Source: Sextonia rubra
Lineage: Eukaryota; Streptophyta; Magnoliopsida; Laurales; Lauraceae
NCBI GenBank assembly: GCA_037013555.1
Contig: JASUAD010000023.1
Coordinates: forward strand, 3,534,001-3,598,000
Length of the DNA stretch: 64,000 nt
Reading direction: 5' to 3'
Shown: positions 1 to 9,200 of the stretch, piece after piece
How the letters are laid out: each line of letters starts with the position of its first letter
Position numbering within the stretch: the stretch's first letter is position 1
Notes under the pieces: model-generated
Databases searched by the model: none
Told to the model about the DNA's origin: nothing
What the model saw: only the letters and a program-made list of their open reading frames with translations
Program-made: the position numbers and the translations under genes

Positions 1-523
1 CTTAGAATTTTTCAGCATCTCATGGCATGCATTGCATTACTAATTTTACTAACTTTCTAATTTTAAATTTGTTTCTAGTTTTATGTTTTTGATTGTTTTA
101 GTTAATTTCCAAAATTAAAATATCTTTCTAAAATTATTTTAATTGAAGATTTTAAATTGGAAAGTTTACTAGTTTTGGAAATTCTAACTTAGAAAAGTTT
201 CTAACTTTTGTTTATTTTGTTTTTAACATTGTTTAGTTTAGTTAGTTTCTAATTTTAGATTTAGTTTTATTGGAAGTTCTAACGTGTGTTTTGTTTTGCA
301 GTAAATTTAATTTTACTTTTAGGAACTTTTAGAATTAGGGATTGTAATTATTTTGTTTTAGGAATGTATGTATTTATTAGATTATAAATTAGGCTAGTTT
401 TAGATTTTTATTTAAGACAGGTTACAAGTTGAAAATACCTTAAACACATTGCTCCCTGAGGATCGACCTGGTCTCACCAGTTTTATTACTACATCGCGGT
501 TCTGCACTTGGAACTCATGATCA
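1..523 (+). mobile_element. 3' part of a large LTR, left arm of palindrome
   Basis: AT-rich, non-coding. It is a near-perfect reverse complement of 550-1072 and reads on the plus strand toward a 3' end at GATCA (about 523). Because 550-3539 is a complete copy of this LTR in the opposite direction, this is the last about 520 bases of a second copy; the rest lies left of the window. The end is followed by AGTTTTTG and then TGGCGCC, the first bases of a primer-binding site complementary to plant tRNA-Asp, as in several Ty3/gypsy Tat/Athila-type elements. The family call rests only on that site and the large LTR size. Confidence 0.7.
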
Positions 524-535
524 AGTTTTTGAAAA

Positions 536-543
536 TGGCGCCA
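536..543. other. Residual primer-binding site TGGCGCCA at palindrome centre
   Basis: TGGCGCCA is self-complementary, so it reads as a primer-binding-site start for both flanking LTRs. The usual site continues GTTGCCGGGGA (tRNA-Asp type). That continuation is absent on both sides, so the element body was lost or never lay between these LTRs. Confidence 0.55.
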
Positions 544-549
544 AAAACT

Positions 550-3539
550 TGATCGTGAGTTCCAAGTGCAGAACCGCGATGTAGTAATAAAACTGGTAAG
601 ACCAGGTCGATCCTCAGGGAGCAATGTGTTTAAGGGATTTTCAACTTGTAACATATCTTAAATAAAAATCTAAAACTAGCCTAATTTATAATCTAACAAA
701 TACATACATTCCTAAAACAAAATAATTACAATCTCTAATTCTAAAAGTTCCTAAAAGTAAACTTAAATTTATTGCAAAAAAAAACACACATTAGAACTTC
801 CAATAAAACTAAATCTAAAATTAGAAACTAACTAAACTAAACAATGTTAAAAACAAAATAAACAAAAGTTAGAAACTTTTCTAAGTTAGAATTTCCAAAA
901 CTAGTAAACTTTCCAATTTAAAATCTTCAATTAAAATAATTTTAGAAAGATATTTTAATTTTGAAAATTAACTAAAACAATCAAAAACATAAAACTAGAA
1001 ACAAATTTAAAATTAGAAAGTTAGTAAAATTAGTAATGCAATGCATGCCATGAGATGCTGAAAAATTCTAAGTATGAAAAACTAGTACGTTGATGCTAAT
1101 TTTATGCATGATTTGAACTATTCTAATGCATCCTAAATTTAAATTTAATGGCTGGAATTCATGCTCTACTGATGCAAGAAACCAACAAAAAAAATGGAAG
1201 TGAAAAAAGATTTAAAACGAAAAAGTTATGAATGCATGAATATGACAACTTTGCAAAATTCTGTGCAGGAATTCTGATTCAGGTTGACTGATTGACAAAG
1301 TTTAAGCCTCTGTTTCACAAACCTTCCGAAATTATTTTGATCTGAAATTTTGGGGAATGAAAGACCACATCCTAAACTTCAATTTTCCCAAGTTTCAAAG
1401 AAAAATATTGTGATTTGACTGGTCTACCCACTTCGAACTTTTTGTCAAAAACTGTTTTTTGGCAGTTTGCTGAAACTATTTTAAGTTGTGCTGTTTATAT
1501 AGTAAATCCGAATTTAATCATTAGATTCAGATCTGACGGCTTAATTTTCATCAACTTAAATATGCACAAAATCTTATGATGAGAAAATAGATGCAATGAT
1601 TCCTAATCCAACAATCAAACTATGCAAAAACAAAACTTAAAATCCATGTGAATATAACAAGAAAATAACAAAAGTGCACAAAATAACACAAAATTGCAGG
1701 AAGTCAAAGGTGGTATAACTGAAGTTAAAAGCGGTAATAACAAGAAGTCAAAGGCGGTAGATTGCTCTTTCAATTTCTTATCTTAATTTGGGCTAAAATA
1801 GATTAGCAGTGTTGTCTTAGGGTCTTATTCTTCATCTTAGGTCGTCAATCTAAGTGAGAATAATAAATTTCCATTCCATGTAGAAATAAATTTCAGAATT
1901 GGCCTCTAGTCTCTTTTCAGTCAAACCTCTTTAACTCCATCTTGCTTTGCCTCCAAACATACAATGTATCCAAAGAGACAAAGTATATTAAAAAGGTTAC
2001 TAAGATGGTTTACTAGTTGTGATTCCAATTCTATCCCAATATTTAAACAAGAACAAAAATTAACCCAATCACAAACAAGACTAAAATTATGAACACCACA
2101 AAATCAAAGACAAGAACAATTGAAAAGAAACAAACTTTACTAGCAGGAAATTGTTTTACAAAAGATTGGAAATAAAAAGCAAACAATTATATACTAGGAT
2201 GGATGAGAATTCCTCCTTCTAGTTGACACTTCAAGGTTAGTGGTGTGGCTTTAGGGCTAAGCCTCCTTGATGACTTGAGATGTAGAGACAAGAGAGGGAG
2301 AGATGGATGAAAAAATCTAGAGGTGGGAGGTGGGTAATTCTTCCATGAAGAATATGGGAGAAGGGTGCCCTATTTATACTTTTTCAAGTCCTACTCCTTC
2401 TCAAACTTTAAAACATTAAAAATAATTAAAAAATGAAAGAAAAAAGGGCTCCAACCAATACTTTGGACGTGCAATATCCTTGGGGATTTTTTTTCTTTTT
2501 ATTTTTCTCTTCTTTCCTTGCTTGTTTTGTCCAGAAATCCCTCTTGGATGCTTCTTTCCTTCTTTGTCTTTGCCACCTTGCATTGAGATCTTTTGAGAGA
2601 TGAAATAGGGATAAGAATCCTCTCTTAAAATCAAACTTGGCCCACATGAGGTGTAGAACTTCCCCTTTTATCTCTTTGCATCGTCAACTTTCCTTTTTTG
2701 AAAAGTTCTCCTTGTTGGCTTCTAACTTGAAGAGATCTTTGAAGATAACCCTCTTAATTTTTTTCCTTTTCTTTTTCAACCAAAATCTTATCCAAAATCT
2801 CTTTTGGACGTGGAATAGCTAATTTGGATATTTTTTTTATTTTTTTTTTCAATTAAATCTTCTCCTTTTCCAAAAAAGAGCTCCTATGTGGCTTTCCTTG
2901 TCCATCTTTGATGAGATATTCTTCAAATTCTCTTCAGAATCTCTTGAAAATGTGCAACAAATAAATGGACCCCATCTTGGATGTTTTACAAGTGTGCCCC
3001 ACACATGTGCATGTGTGTGTGGGACCATGAAGCCGACTTTTTATAATTTTCTTCCAATTTCCTTTTCTCTTCAATTCTGCCCTCCTTTCTCTTAAAAATC
3101 AATTTCTTGCCTCAATTCTTTACAAATGGGACCCATATAATCAATTTCCTACAAAACAGATGTGAATTCATGTGAAAAGACAATTTTATGCCTAAATCAC
3201 ATATGTATGACGTGGGCCCATTTCTCATGAAATGATAATAAAAATATACATCATTCTTCATGATTTTGTATGAATGAACTAATGATGATGAGAATTCAAT
3301 TTATTTCATGAAAAAAATTATTTTCACAAAACTTTCCAAAAATAGACTTTCCAAAAATAGCAGGTTTCATGAATTTATGCAAAAAGTGTGATTTTTAAGC
3401 AATTTATGCAGAAAAATATAAAGATGAATTTAAAATGAATTAAACCATGATATCACACTAAATGAGGCTCTTTCAAGTTAATAAGTCTTTAAAATGGGTC
3501 AAAATGTGTATGAAAATATGCATTTTTAAAGACTCATCA
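550..3539 (-). mobile_element. Large LTR (about 3.0 kb) of a Ty3/gypsy-like element
   Basis: On the minus strand the LTR begins TGATGAGTCTTT at 3539 and ends CGATCA at 550, giving canonical TG...CA ends and about 2,990 bp. Its 5' half matches the plus-strand sequence from 63513 to the window end, which fixes the boundary at 3539. It contains AT-rich stretches, long T runs (about 2480-2510 and 2830-2850) and no credible coding region; short ORFs here are chance. It cuts a 5S rRNA gene at 3539/3540. No target duplication can be tested because the other flank is outside the window. Confidence 0.8.
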
Positions 3540-3640
3540 CACTAAAGCCGTGGATCCCATTAGAACTCTGCAGTTAAGCATGCTTGGGAGAGTAGTGTAA
3601 GGATCGGTGACCACCTGGGAGGTCCTCGTGTTGCCCTCCT
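3540..3640 (+). rRNA. 5S rRNA gene copy A, 5' end removed by LTR (pseudogene)
   Basis: Matches plant 5S rRNA from about nucleotide 18 to the end: CACTAAAGC, GGATCCCAT, CAGTTAAGCATGCTTGGG and GGTGACCACCTGGGAGGTCC are recognisable. The first 17 nucleotides are replaced by the LTR that ends at 3539. A T run after the 3' end is in the usual RNA polymerase III terminator position. Projecting back gives a start at about 3523, 744 bases before copy B. Confidence 0.88.
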
Positions 3641-4266
3641 TTTTTTTGCTATGGTTGTCCTTTTTCCACAAAGTTTTGGCCGCCCTTCACCTGACTGCCA
3701 TCGAAGTCGTCGGAGACTAAATTAATCCGTTTTAAGCATCAAAACTCAGATTCTGTGCAAAACCTACTAATTATAGTTAGTTTTCAATTTGCTTGCTTTG
3801 GAGGTTTTCTGGTCTATTTTTGGTTCAGTCCTTGCAGAAAGTCTTAAAAAGTATTTTGGGAGTGGTTTAAAAGTTTTAATGTAATTTTTTATATTTTACT
3901 AGTTTTAGTAAGTTTACTAATTTGAGTAATTTTGGGTTTTTAGGCTTTATAAAAGTGATGTAATGCTTCTTTTCAGGGAATAATACAATTTCTGCTTGTT
4001 TATGGGTATCACCCTGTCACTTCCCAGCCGATTCATGGTGATGATATCGGGTTAAAGATGATGATTTTCTTATATGGTTTTTGAAACATACTTCCACCAA
4101 ATCAAAGTGTAAAACAAAATCAAAGCTATTAACATATTTGAGAAGGTAAAGCATACCAATCCTTGGGCACCACCTCTCAGTTAAGTTACGGGCTTGGAAA
4201 GTCAGACCCGGTCCTCGGGCACCGCCTCTTGGTATAGCACAGTTGCTTTCTTTTACAATAGTACTT
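3641..4266. other. 5S rDNA intergenic spacer 1
   Basis: About 626 bp of non-transcribed spacer. It repeats with clear similarity at 4384-5012, 5133-5758 and 63013-63512. Landmarks are a T run after the 5S gene, CTTGCTTTGGAGGTTTTC, GATGATATCGGGTTAAAGA and a CTCGGGCACC box near the next gene. No gene found. Confidence 0.85.
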
Positions 4267-4383
4267 CGGTGTGATCATACCTGTGCTAAAGCACCGGATC
4301 CCATCAGAACCCACAGTTAAGCGTGCTTGGGCAAGAGTAGTACTAAGATAGGTGACCTCTTGGGAAGTCCTCGTTACACCCCT
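4267..4383 (+). rRNA. 5S rRNA gene copy B (diverged, probable pseudogene)
   Basis: Nearly full-length 5S rRNA: GTGATCATACC, GCTAAAGCACCGGATCCC, GTTAAGCGTGCTTGGGC and TGGGAAGTCCTCG are present. There are several substitutions and small gaps. The internal control region is altered (AAGATAGGTGACC instead of GGATGGGTGACC), and the 3' end reads CGTTACACCCCT instead of CGTGTTGCACCCCT. The changes suggest an inactive copy, though plant arrays do hold expressed variants. Confidence 0.9.
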
Positions 4384-5012
4384 TTCTTTTTTTTCTTTCG
4401 CTGTCCTTTTTCCAACATTTTGCGGTCACCCTTCACCTGACTACGATTGAAGTCGTCGGTGACCAAATTAATCTGTTTTATGCGTCAAAACCCGAATTCT
4501 ATGAAAACTAACTAATTATAGTAAGTTTTCAATTTGCTTGCTTTGGAGGTTTTCTTATCTATTTTTGGTTTAGTTTTTGCGGAAAGTCTTAGAAAGTAAT
4601 TAAGGAATGATTTAAAAGTGTTAATGTAATTTTTATATTTTAATAATTTTAATAAGCATACTAATTTGAGTAATTTAGGGTTTCTAGTGTTTATAAAAGT
4701 GATGAAATGCTTTTTTTTCAAGGAATAATACAATTTCAGATTGTTTATCGGCATCTCCCCATCACTTCCTTATTGGCTCATGGTGACGATATCGGGTTAA
4801 AGACGATGATTTTCTTTTATGGTTTTCTAAGCATGTTTCCTCAACATCAATGTCTAAATAAAAATCAAGGCAATAGAACACATTTGAGACGCTAAAGCCA
4901 ACTGGTCCTTGGGCACCACCCCTTGGTAAAACAACGGGCTCGGCAAGTTCGGCCGGCACATGGGCACCAACTCTCGGAAAAGCACAACTGCTTTATTTTG
5001 TAATAGTACTTC
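4384..5012. other. 5S rDNA intergenic spacer 2
   Basis: Spacer homologous to 3641-4266, about 629 bp. It starts with a pyrimidine-rich T stretch and ends in TAATAGTACTTC before the next 5S gene. ORFs crossing it on either strand are incidental. Confidence 0.85.
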
Positions 5013-5132
5013 CGGTGCGATCATACAACCACTAAAGCACTGGATTCCATCAAAACTCCATAAATAAGCGTGCTTGGGCGAGAGTAGTACTAGGATGGTT
5101 AACCTCCTGGGAAGTCCTTGTGTTGCACCCCT
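5013..5132 (+). rRNA. 5S rRNA gene copy C (full length, 120 nt)
   Basis: The best-preserved copy: GGTGCGATCATAC, ACTAAAGCACTGGATTCCATC, GCGTGCTTGGGCGAGAGTAG, TACTAGGATGG and CGTGTTGCACCCCT. It has the normal 120-nt length and a downstream T run. C-to-T and G-to-A type changes (GGATTCCATCAAAACTCC; GGTTAACCTCC in the C box) again point to decay of a methylated array. A 107-codon ORF on the opposite strand overlaps it and is a shadow. Confidence 0.92.
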
Positions 5133-5758
5133 TTTTTCTTTTTCGCGGACCTTTTTCCACCACTTTGTGGTCGCCATTCACCTGAATGTTATTGGAATCC
5201 TCGGTGGCCAAATTAATCCATTTTAAGTGTCAAAACCCAAATTCTATGCAAAACTTACTATTTATAGTAAGTTTTCAATTTGCTTGCTTTGGAGGATTTG
5301 TAGTCTGCTTATGGTTCGGTCTTCGCGGATAGTCTTATAAAGTAATTTAGGAATGGTTTGAGAGCTTTAATGTAATATTTTATGTTTTACTAATTTTAGT
5401 AAGTTTACCAATTCTAAGAGTTTAGGGTTTCTGGACTCAATGAAAGTAATGTCATGCTACTTTTCAAAAATAATTCAATTTCAGTTTGTTGAAGGGTATC
5501 CCTGCATCACTTCCATGTGGATTTATAGTGATGATATCGGGTTAAAGACGATGGTTTTCTTTTATGGTTTTTAAAGCATGATCCCACTATGACAAAGTGT
5601 AAGCAAAAATCAAAGCTATAGAATATATTCCAGTTGATAAAGTCAACCGGTCCTTGAGCACCACCTCTCAGTTAAATTACGGGCTCAGCAAGTCCGACTC
5701 GATCCTTGGGCATTAGCTCTCGGTAAAGCATAACTGCTTGCTTTCGTGATTGTACTTT
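5133..5758. other. 5S rDNA intergenic spacer 3
   Basis: Spacer homologous to the two before it (626 bp). It contains the CTTGCTTTGGAGG box, the GATGATATCGGGTTAAAGA box and the CTCTCGGTAAAGCA box just upstream of the next gene. Nothing else seen. Confidence 0.85.
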
Positions 5759-5848
5759 GGGTGCAATCCTACTAGTGCCAAAGCACTGAATCTCAGCAAA
5801 ACTACGTAGTTAAGTGTGCTTGGTGAGAGTATTACTAGGATGGGTGAC
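5759..5848 (+). rRNA. 5S rRNA gene copy D, 3' end removed by viral DNA
   Basis: Starts GGGTGCAATCCTACTAGTGCC and runs to AGGATGGGTGAC, about nucleotide 90 of 5S rRNA. The last about 30 nucleotides are missing and caulimovirid leader sequence follows. It starts 746 bases after copy C, so it is the next unit in register. At the join TGACAACGGC is present twice in tandem (5845-5854, 5855-5864), a small junction duplication. Confidence 0.88.
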
Positions 5849-6084
5849 AACGGCTGACAACGGCGACAACAATGGCTACCTCAAATTCGCTCCGAGCAGA
5901 ATATGATTAAAATTTCTCAATAATAACAAACACAAAACTAAGTATTAAAATTCTTTGACATTCTCACTTCTGAGTCAGCAATCCCTTAAATAAAATCAAA
6001 ACAAAACTTAACAAAGATAAGTGAAGAAATACTCATAAAACAACTTTATATTGCCAAAGTACTTGATTACAAGTTTGATATCAA
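5849..6084 (-). other. Caulimovirid 5' leader remnant (next unit cut off)
   Basis: Same leader as at 21451-21780, 41374-41702, 52076-52402 and 59975-60302, recognised by the conserved block around GGTAGCCATTGTTGTCG (minus strand) and TAAGGGATTGCTGACTCAG. It stops before the movement-protein ATG because it runs into 5S copy D. Confidence 0.8.
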
Positions 6085-6100
6085 CTTGGCTCTGATGCCA
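6085..6100 (-). promoter_or_regulatory. tRNA-Met primer-binding site (viral)
   Basis: Minus strand reads TGGCATCAGAGCCAAG, one base from TGGTATCAGAGCCAAG found in the plus-strand units. The first 14 bases complement the 3' end of plant initiator tRNA-Met, the normal primer for caulimovirid minus-strand DNA synthesis. Confidence 0.88.
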
Positions 6101-6567
6101 AATGGGAAGAGCGTGGATTACAAGGGAGTTTAACAGAGGAAATGAAAAGGAACCTTTTTGCTTTTATTTTGGCTCTTCATTTACAAGGCGATGGCTACAC
6201 CTATTTATAGCCTTTTAACACTTAGACTATGTGTGAATTTCATTTGATGCGCTGACTCATTTCTAGATAGTTCTGGACTTCAATTCTGGATAATTCCAAT
6301 AATTATACTATAGATGGACTTTATCTTATTGACAATGAATTTATGCTGATGTTGAACATCTTTATCCTCAATAGTGAGATATGAGAGAGTTCACTTTTTA
6401 TCTTTTTCTGCATGGTATTTTTTCATGATGGGTTTGTAAAGAATTGAATGGCAAAATGCTATATTGCTTCAGTAGGCAAAGAAGTTGTCATTATGTTGTC
6501 TTGTCTTCTTCCAAGCCTTTAGAAAGATTTTCTTTGCATGCTTCATGGAGGGAGAATCTTTATACGA
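6101..6567 (-). promoter_or_regulatory. Intergenic region with pregenomic promoter, unit A1
   Basis: Non-coding interval between the end of ORF1 and the primer-binding site. Minus strand has a perfect TATA box CTATAAATAG (6201-6210) and a poly(A) signal AATAAA (6163-6168) about 40 bases downstream, ahead of the primer-binding site. This is the usual caulimovirid layout, in which a terminally redundant pregenomic RNA passes the signal once near its 5' end. It is shared with type B at 51950-51997. Confidence 0.75.
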
Positions 6568-7812
6568 TTATTCTTCAGGCTATTGAACATGATTATAGCT
6601 GGATGAGAACTTCATAATGGAGTCAAAATTAATACAAGGGTCATTCCAACTATCATTCTCGAATTCTCCATGGAATAGCTGAATTAATTCTTCACGAGTT
6701 TTTTCTGAGATGTCAAAAGACATATCTTCATAAGCATTGAGGATTTGATTAAGGCTTGAATGTCCTGATTTAAAAGGATTATGTATAACTGTTGTTTTCT
6801 CGGTAAGGTCATCTGCAATACAAACAACTCTTCTACCGTCACACCAAATATATCTGTATGTACTTGTGAATTCAAGATGTTTTCTTAAATTAAGAAATCT
6901 TTGATACTGATCAGCAGCAAGATCATAATTTTGTAGGTGCTCGAGACTGTATTCTCTCGTAGCATATTCATGAGATTCATACCATTGAGAAGGATCGCTT
7001 ATAGGGAGATGCTCATAATCATGTATTGTAGAGATGAATCTTTTCCGGAATAAATCTCCTTTTTCATAATCCATGATGGTCCATACTTGATATGGTTGAT
7101 AAAACTGAATTTATGAACTTTCACCCAAACTGAATGAAATTGTTATGAGCAGTTGTCTTTTGGGGAGTCCAAGGCTACAAAAAGCATGACACATGATTGC
7201 AGGGAGCTAGTATATTATTTCAAAATCATCTCTGTGTAAAAGAAATCTTTGGACTAAGCCTTGCTCAATGTAAGAGATGTCAACTTCATTTGATGGAAGG
7301 AACATTTTTGGAAAGCCAGTTGCCTAGCTTACGTATCGAGCTTTGAACATTAATCACTCCTTGATCTAACAAGAAAAAGTTTTTTCTTTGATTCTTGCAA
7401 CTATCTCATCTAGAAATGCTGTGTTAACCTTTTCCAGGAGGTGTATTTTGGATGTTTTTTCATCAGCATAAATGGATAACAGTGCTCTTTGATGGATGCT
7501 ATGAAACATATGGATTTTTAGCTTTCTAAGTCCTTGATATGCTTTGAGACTTTGGAAAAGATTTTTTGAGTATTTTCTCTTTTATCAAAAAGAATTGCAC
7601 TCCAATGGGCATTGATAAGTTCTTAAGAAGTGACAAATAATCCTGGATTGAAGAAAGGGCTTGATATTTGTTGACATATGGGGATAGGAGAAGAAATTGA
7701 TTCTTGAATACGGGCTTTGCTTTTGCCAATAATTGGTATCATTATATGAAGAGATATTTCTTGACTACATATAAGATAATGACTTTTTTGAAAATATTTA
7801 AATGTTTCCAAT
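6568..7812 (-). pseudogene. Type-A specific 3' domain of ORF1, unit A1
   Basis: Unrecognised protein region that follows reverse transcriptase in all type-A copies. The largest open piece is 6580-7074 (164 residues), with motifs YEHLPISDPSQWYESHEYAT, NYDLAADQYQRFLNLRKH, RYIWCDGRRVVCIADDL and SFDISEKTREELIQLFHGEF. Upstream pieces (7526-7811) carry SIQDYLSLLKN and ISSPFFNPGLF. Here CAA has become TAG near the C terminus (stop at 6580-6582), shortening it relative to other copies, which end at a TAA equivalent to 6568. It has no RNase H motif and no membrane segment. Function unknown. Confidence 0.6.
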
Positions 7813-8620
7813 GGTCACAAATGGATTTTGAAAACAGAAGAATGTCATCTATATAAATGATTATAAAAGCTTGATATGAATTAAAATTTTCATTCATTAT
7901 TCTTTGAAATTCTGAAGGAGCATTTTTTAAACCAAATGGCATAACATTCCATTCGTAATGTCTAAATAGTACTGTAAAAGCAGTTTTATACCTGTCCTCC
8001 GGGGTGATTTGAATTTGCCAAAATCCTGATTTAAGATCAAATTTGGAAAAAATGAAGGCACCAGAGAGATGGTTAATAAGATTAGATTTATTTGGAATAG
8101 GATATCTGATAGACTTTAAGACTTTATTTAAAGGCTTGTAGTTGATAATAAGATGGGGAACACCTCGTTCTTATTCAGGTGCTTTAGTTATATAAAATGC
8201 TGCACAACTCCAAGGGAATTGTGATTTCTGAATAAGCTTTTTAGTAAGAAGATCATTGATCTCCTTAGTAAAAAGTTGAACAAGGTATTTATTCATCTGA
8301 ATAGGTCTAACTTTAGTAGGAATTTGAGTTTCATCGAAATTATCAATATATGGAAGAGAAACGGTATAGTGTTTCCTATGCCAAAAGGCAGAAGGAAGGT
8401 CAAAATAGCATTTTGTTTCAAAAATCTTTTGGAATTGACTTAATTCTTTTAAGAATTCAAGTTTATTTAATTGTTCTTTGATTCTTACAGAATTCATGTC
8501 TTCTTGAAGATATGCAATTTGTTTTTCTTTATAAGAAATCTGATTTTGAGTGAGATTGATATGTTGAATAGGAGATGATTCAACAAAATCAAAAATTAAT
8601 CTTTATTGTCTATAATAGTT
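7813..8620 (-). pseudogene. Reverse transcriptase domain, unit A1
   Basis: Pieces at 8171-8497 (SAFWHRKHYTVSLPYIDNF; INDLLTKKLIQKSQFPWS) and 7742-7942 (MPFGLKNAPSEFQRIMNENF, then YIDDILLFSKSICDHWKHLN) give the fingers, palm and catalytic YIDD box of a caulimovirid reverse transcriptase. Stops and frameshifts separate them. This copy has lost the segment after KVII that other type-A copies keep (NGLVLSQKK and QYLGY), so the join to the downstream domain is shortened. Confidence 0.75.
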
Positions 8621-9200
8621 TTTAGGCCTGATGAATCAACTTGAAAAGGCTATCGAATCTGTAGAAAAGGATTTTCAAGGGTAACATCATTGTTTAAATC
8701 CTTTTCTAATAGGAAATTTGTCTTTATACATTTTCCATTTGCAAACATGAACATTATTTAATTTATATTTGATATATAGATTTTTACTAGTAGTTGCTAG
8801 GCTGAGTTTGTTTTTGGTTTTTTGATAATATCTTGTTGGGATTAATCCTTCTCTTATCAAATTAATATCTGCGCCACTATCTAGTAAGCAGAGTGCTTTA
8901 ATAGAGAAGTCTTTAACCTTAATTGGAACTTGAGTTTTCCATTTTTGAAGTGGATTTCTTGTTCAAGAATTTACAAAACCATTTAATTCTTCACCAAATT
9001 CTTCATGTTGTTCAAGATTATCATCATTATCTTGATAAGATTTAAGTGTATGAAGTTCAAGAATTTCAACATGTTGTTTGAAAGCTTGAAGTTCATTTAA
9101 ATCTTATTTTAATTGTTTTATTTCTTCTTTTTTATTATTAATTTCTTTATATAGGTCTTGAATAGAAGATTGAAAATGAGCTTATTGGTCACTTAATCTA
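8621..9200 (-). pseudogene. Coiled-coil and aspartic protease region, unit A1
   Basis: Minus strand first shows a Lys/Gln/Glu-rich stretch (about 9200-9000) likely to form a coiled coil, then ALCLLDSGAD around the protease active site; the DSG codons lie near 8872-8883 (retroviral-type D-S-G). A glycine-rich GNPFLQ-like block follows near 8680. Residues are recognisable in more than one frame, so the region is frameshifted. Confidence 0.65.

Larger units (their letters stand above)
1..1072. repeat. Inverted repeat with 0.5 kb arms (LTR tail-to-tail palindrome)
   Basis: The first bases of the window reappear reverse-complemented ending at 1072, and the arms meet around 532-541. Only scattered differences are visible between arms, for example T versus C in the CATGATCA/CACGATCA stretch near the centre. 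The palindrome probably continues left of the window. It joins the 3' ends of two LTR copies with no internal retrotransposon sequence between them. Confidence 0.93.

Noticed and set aside
412..654. 80-codon ORF at the palindrome centre
   Set aside because: It exists only because the palindrome repeats the same LTR end on both strands.
2416..2822. ORFs in the large LTR
   Set aside because: Lys/Phe-rich low complexity from A and T runs, no start context or motif.
4854..5177. 107-codon minus-strand ORF
   Set aside because: It lies antisense across 5S rRNA copy C and its spacer; the RNA match explains the sequence.
6085..6100. tRNA gene at the tRNA-Met-like sequences (also 18535, 21781, 33576, 41703, 52060, 59959)
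   Set aside because: Only 14-16 bases complementary to the tRNA 3' end, with no cloverleaf; these are primer-binding sites.
6568..7812. RNase H in the type-A 3' domain
   Set aside because: None of the four catalytic blocks visible in the type-B RNase H (MDAS, KEIL, RIDYKS, DFLSRE) appears in any type-A copy.
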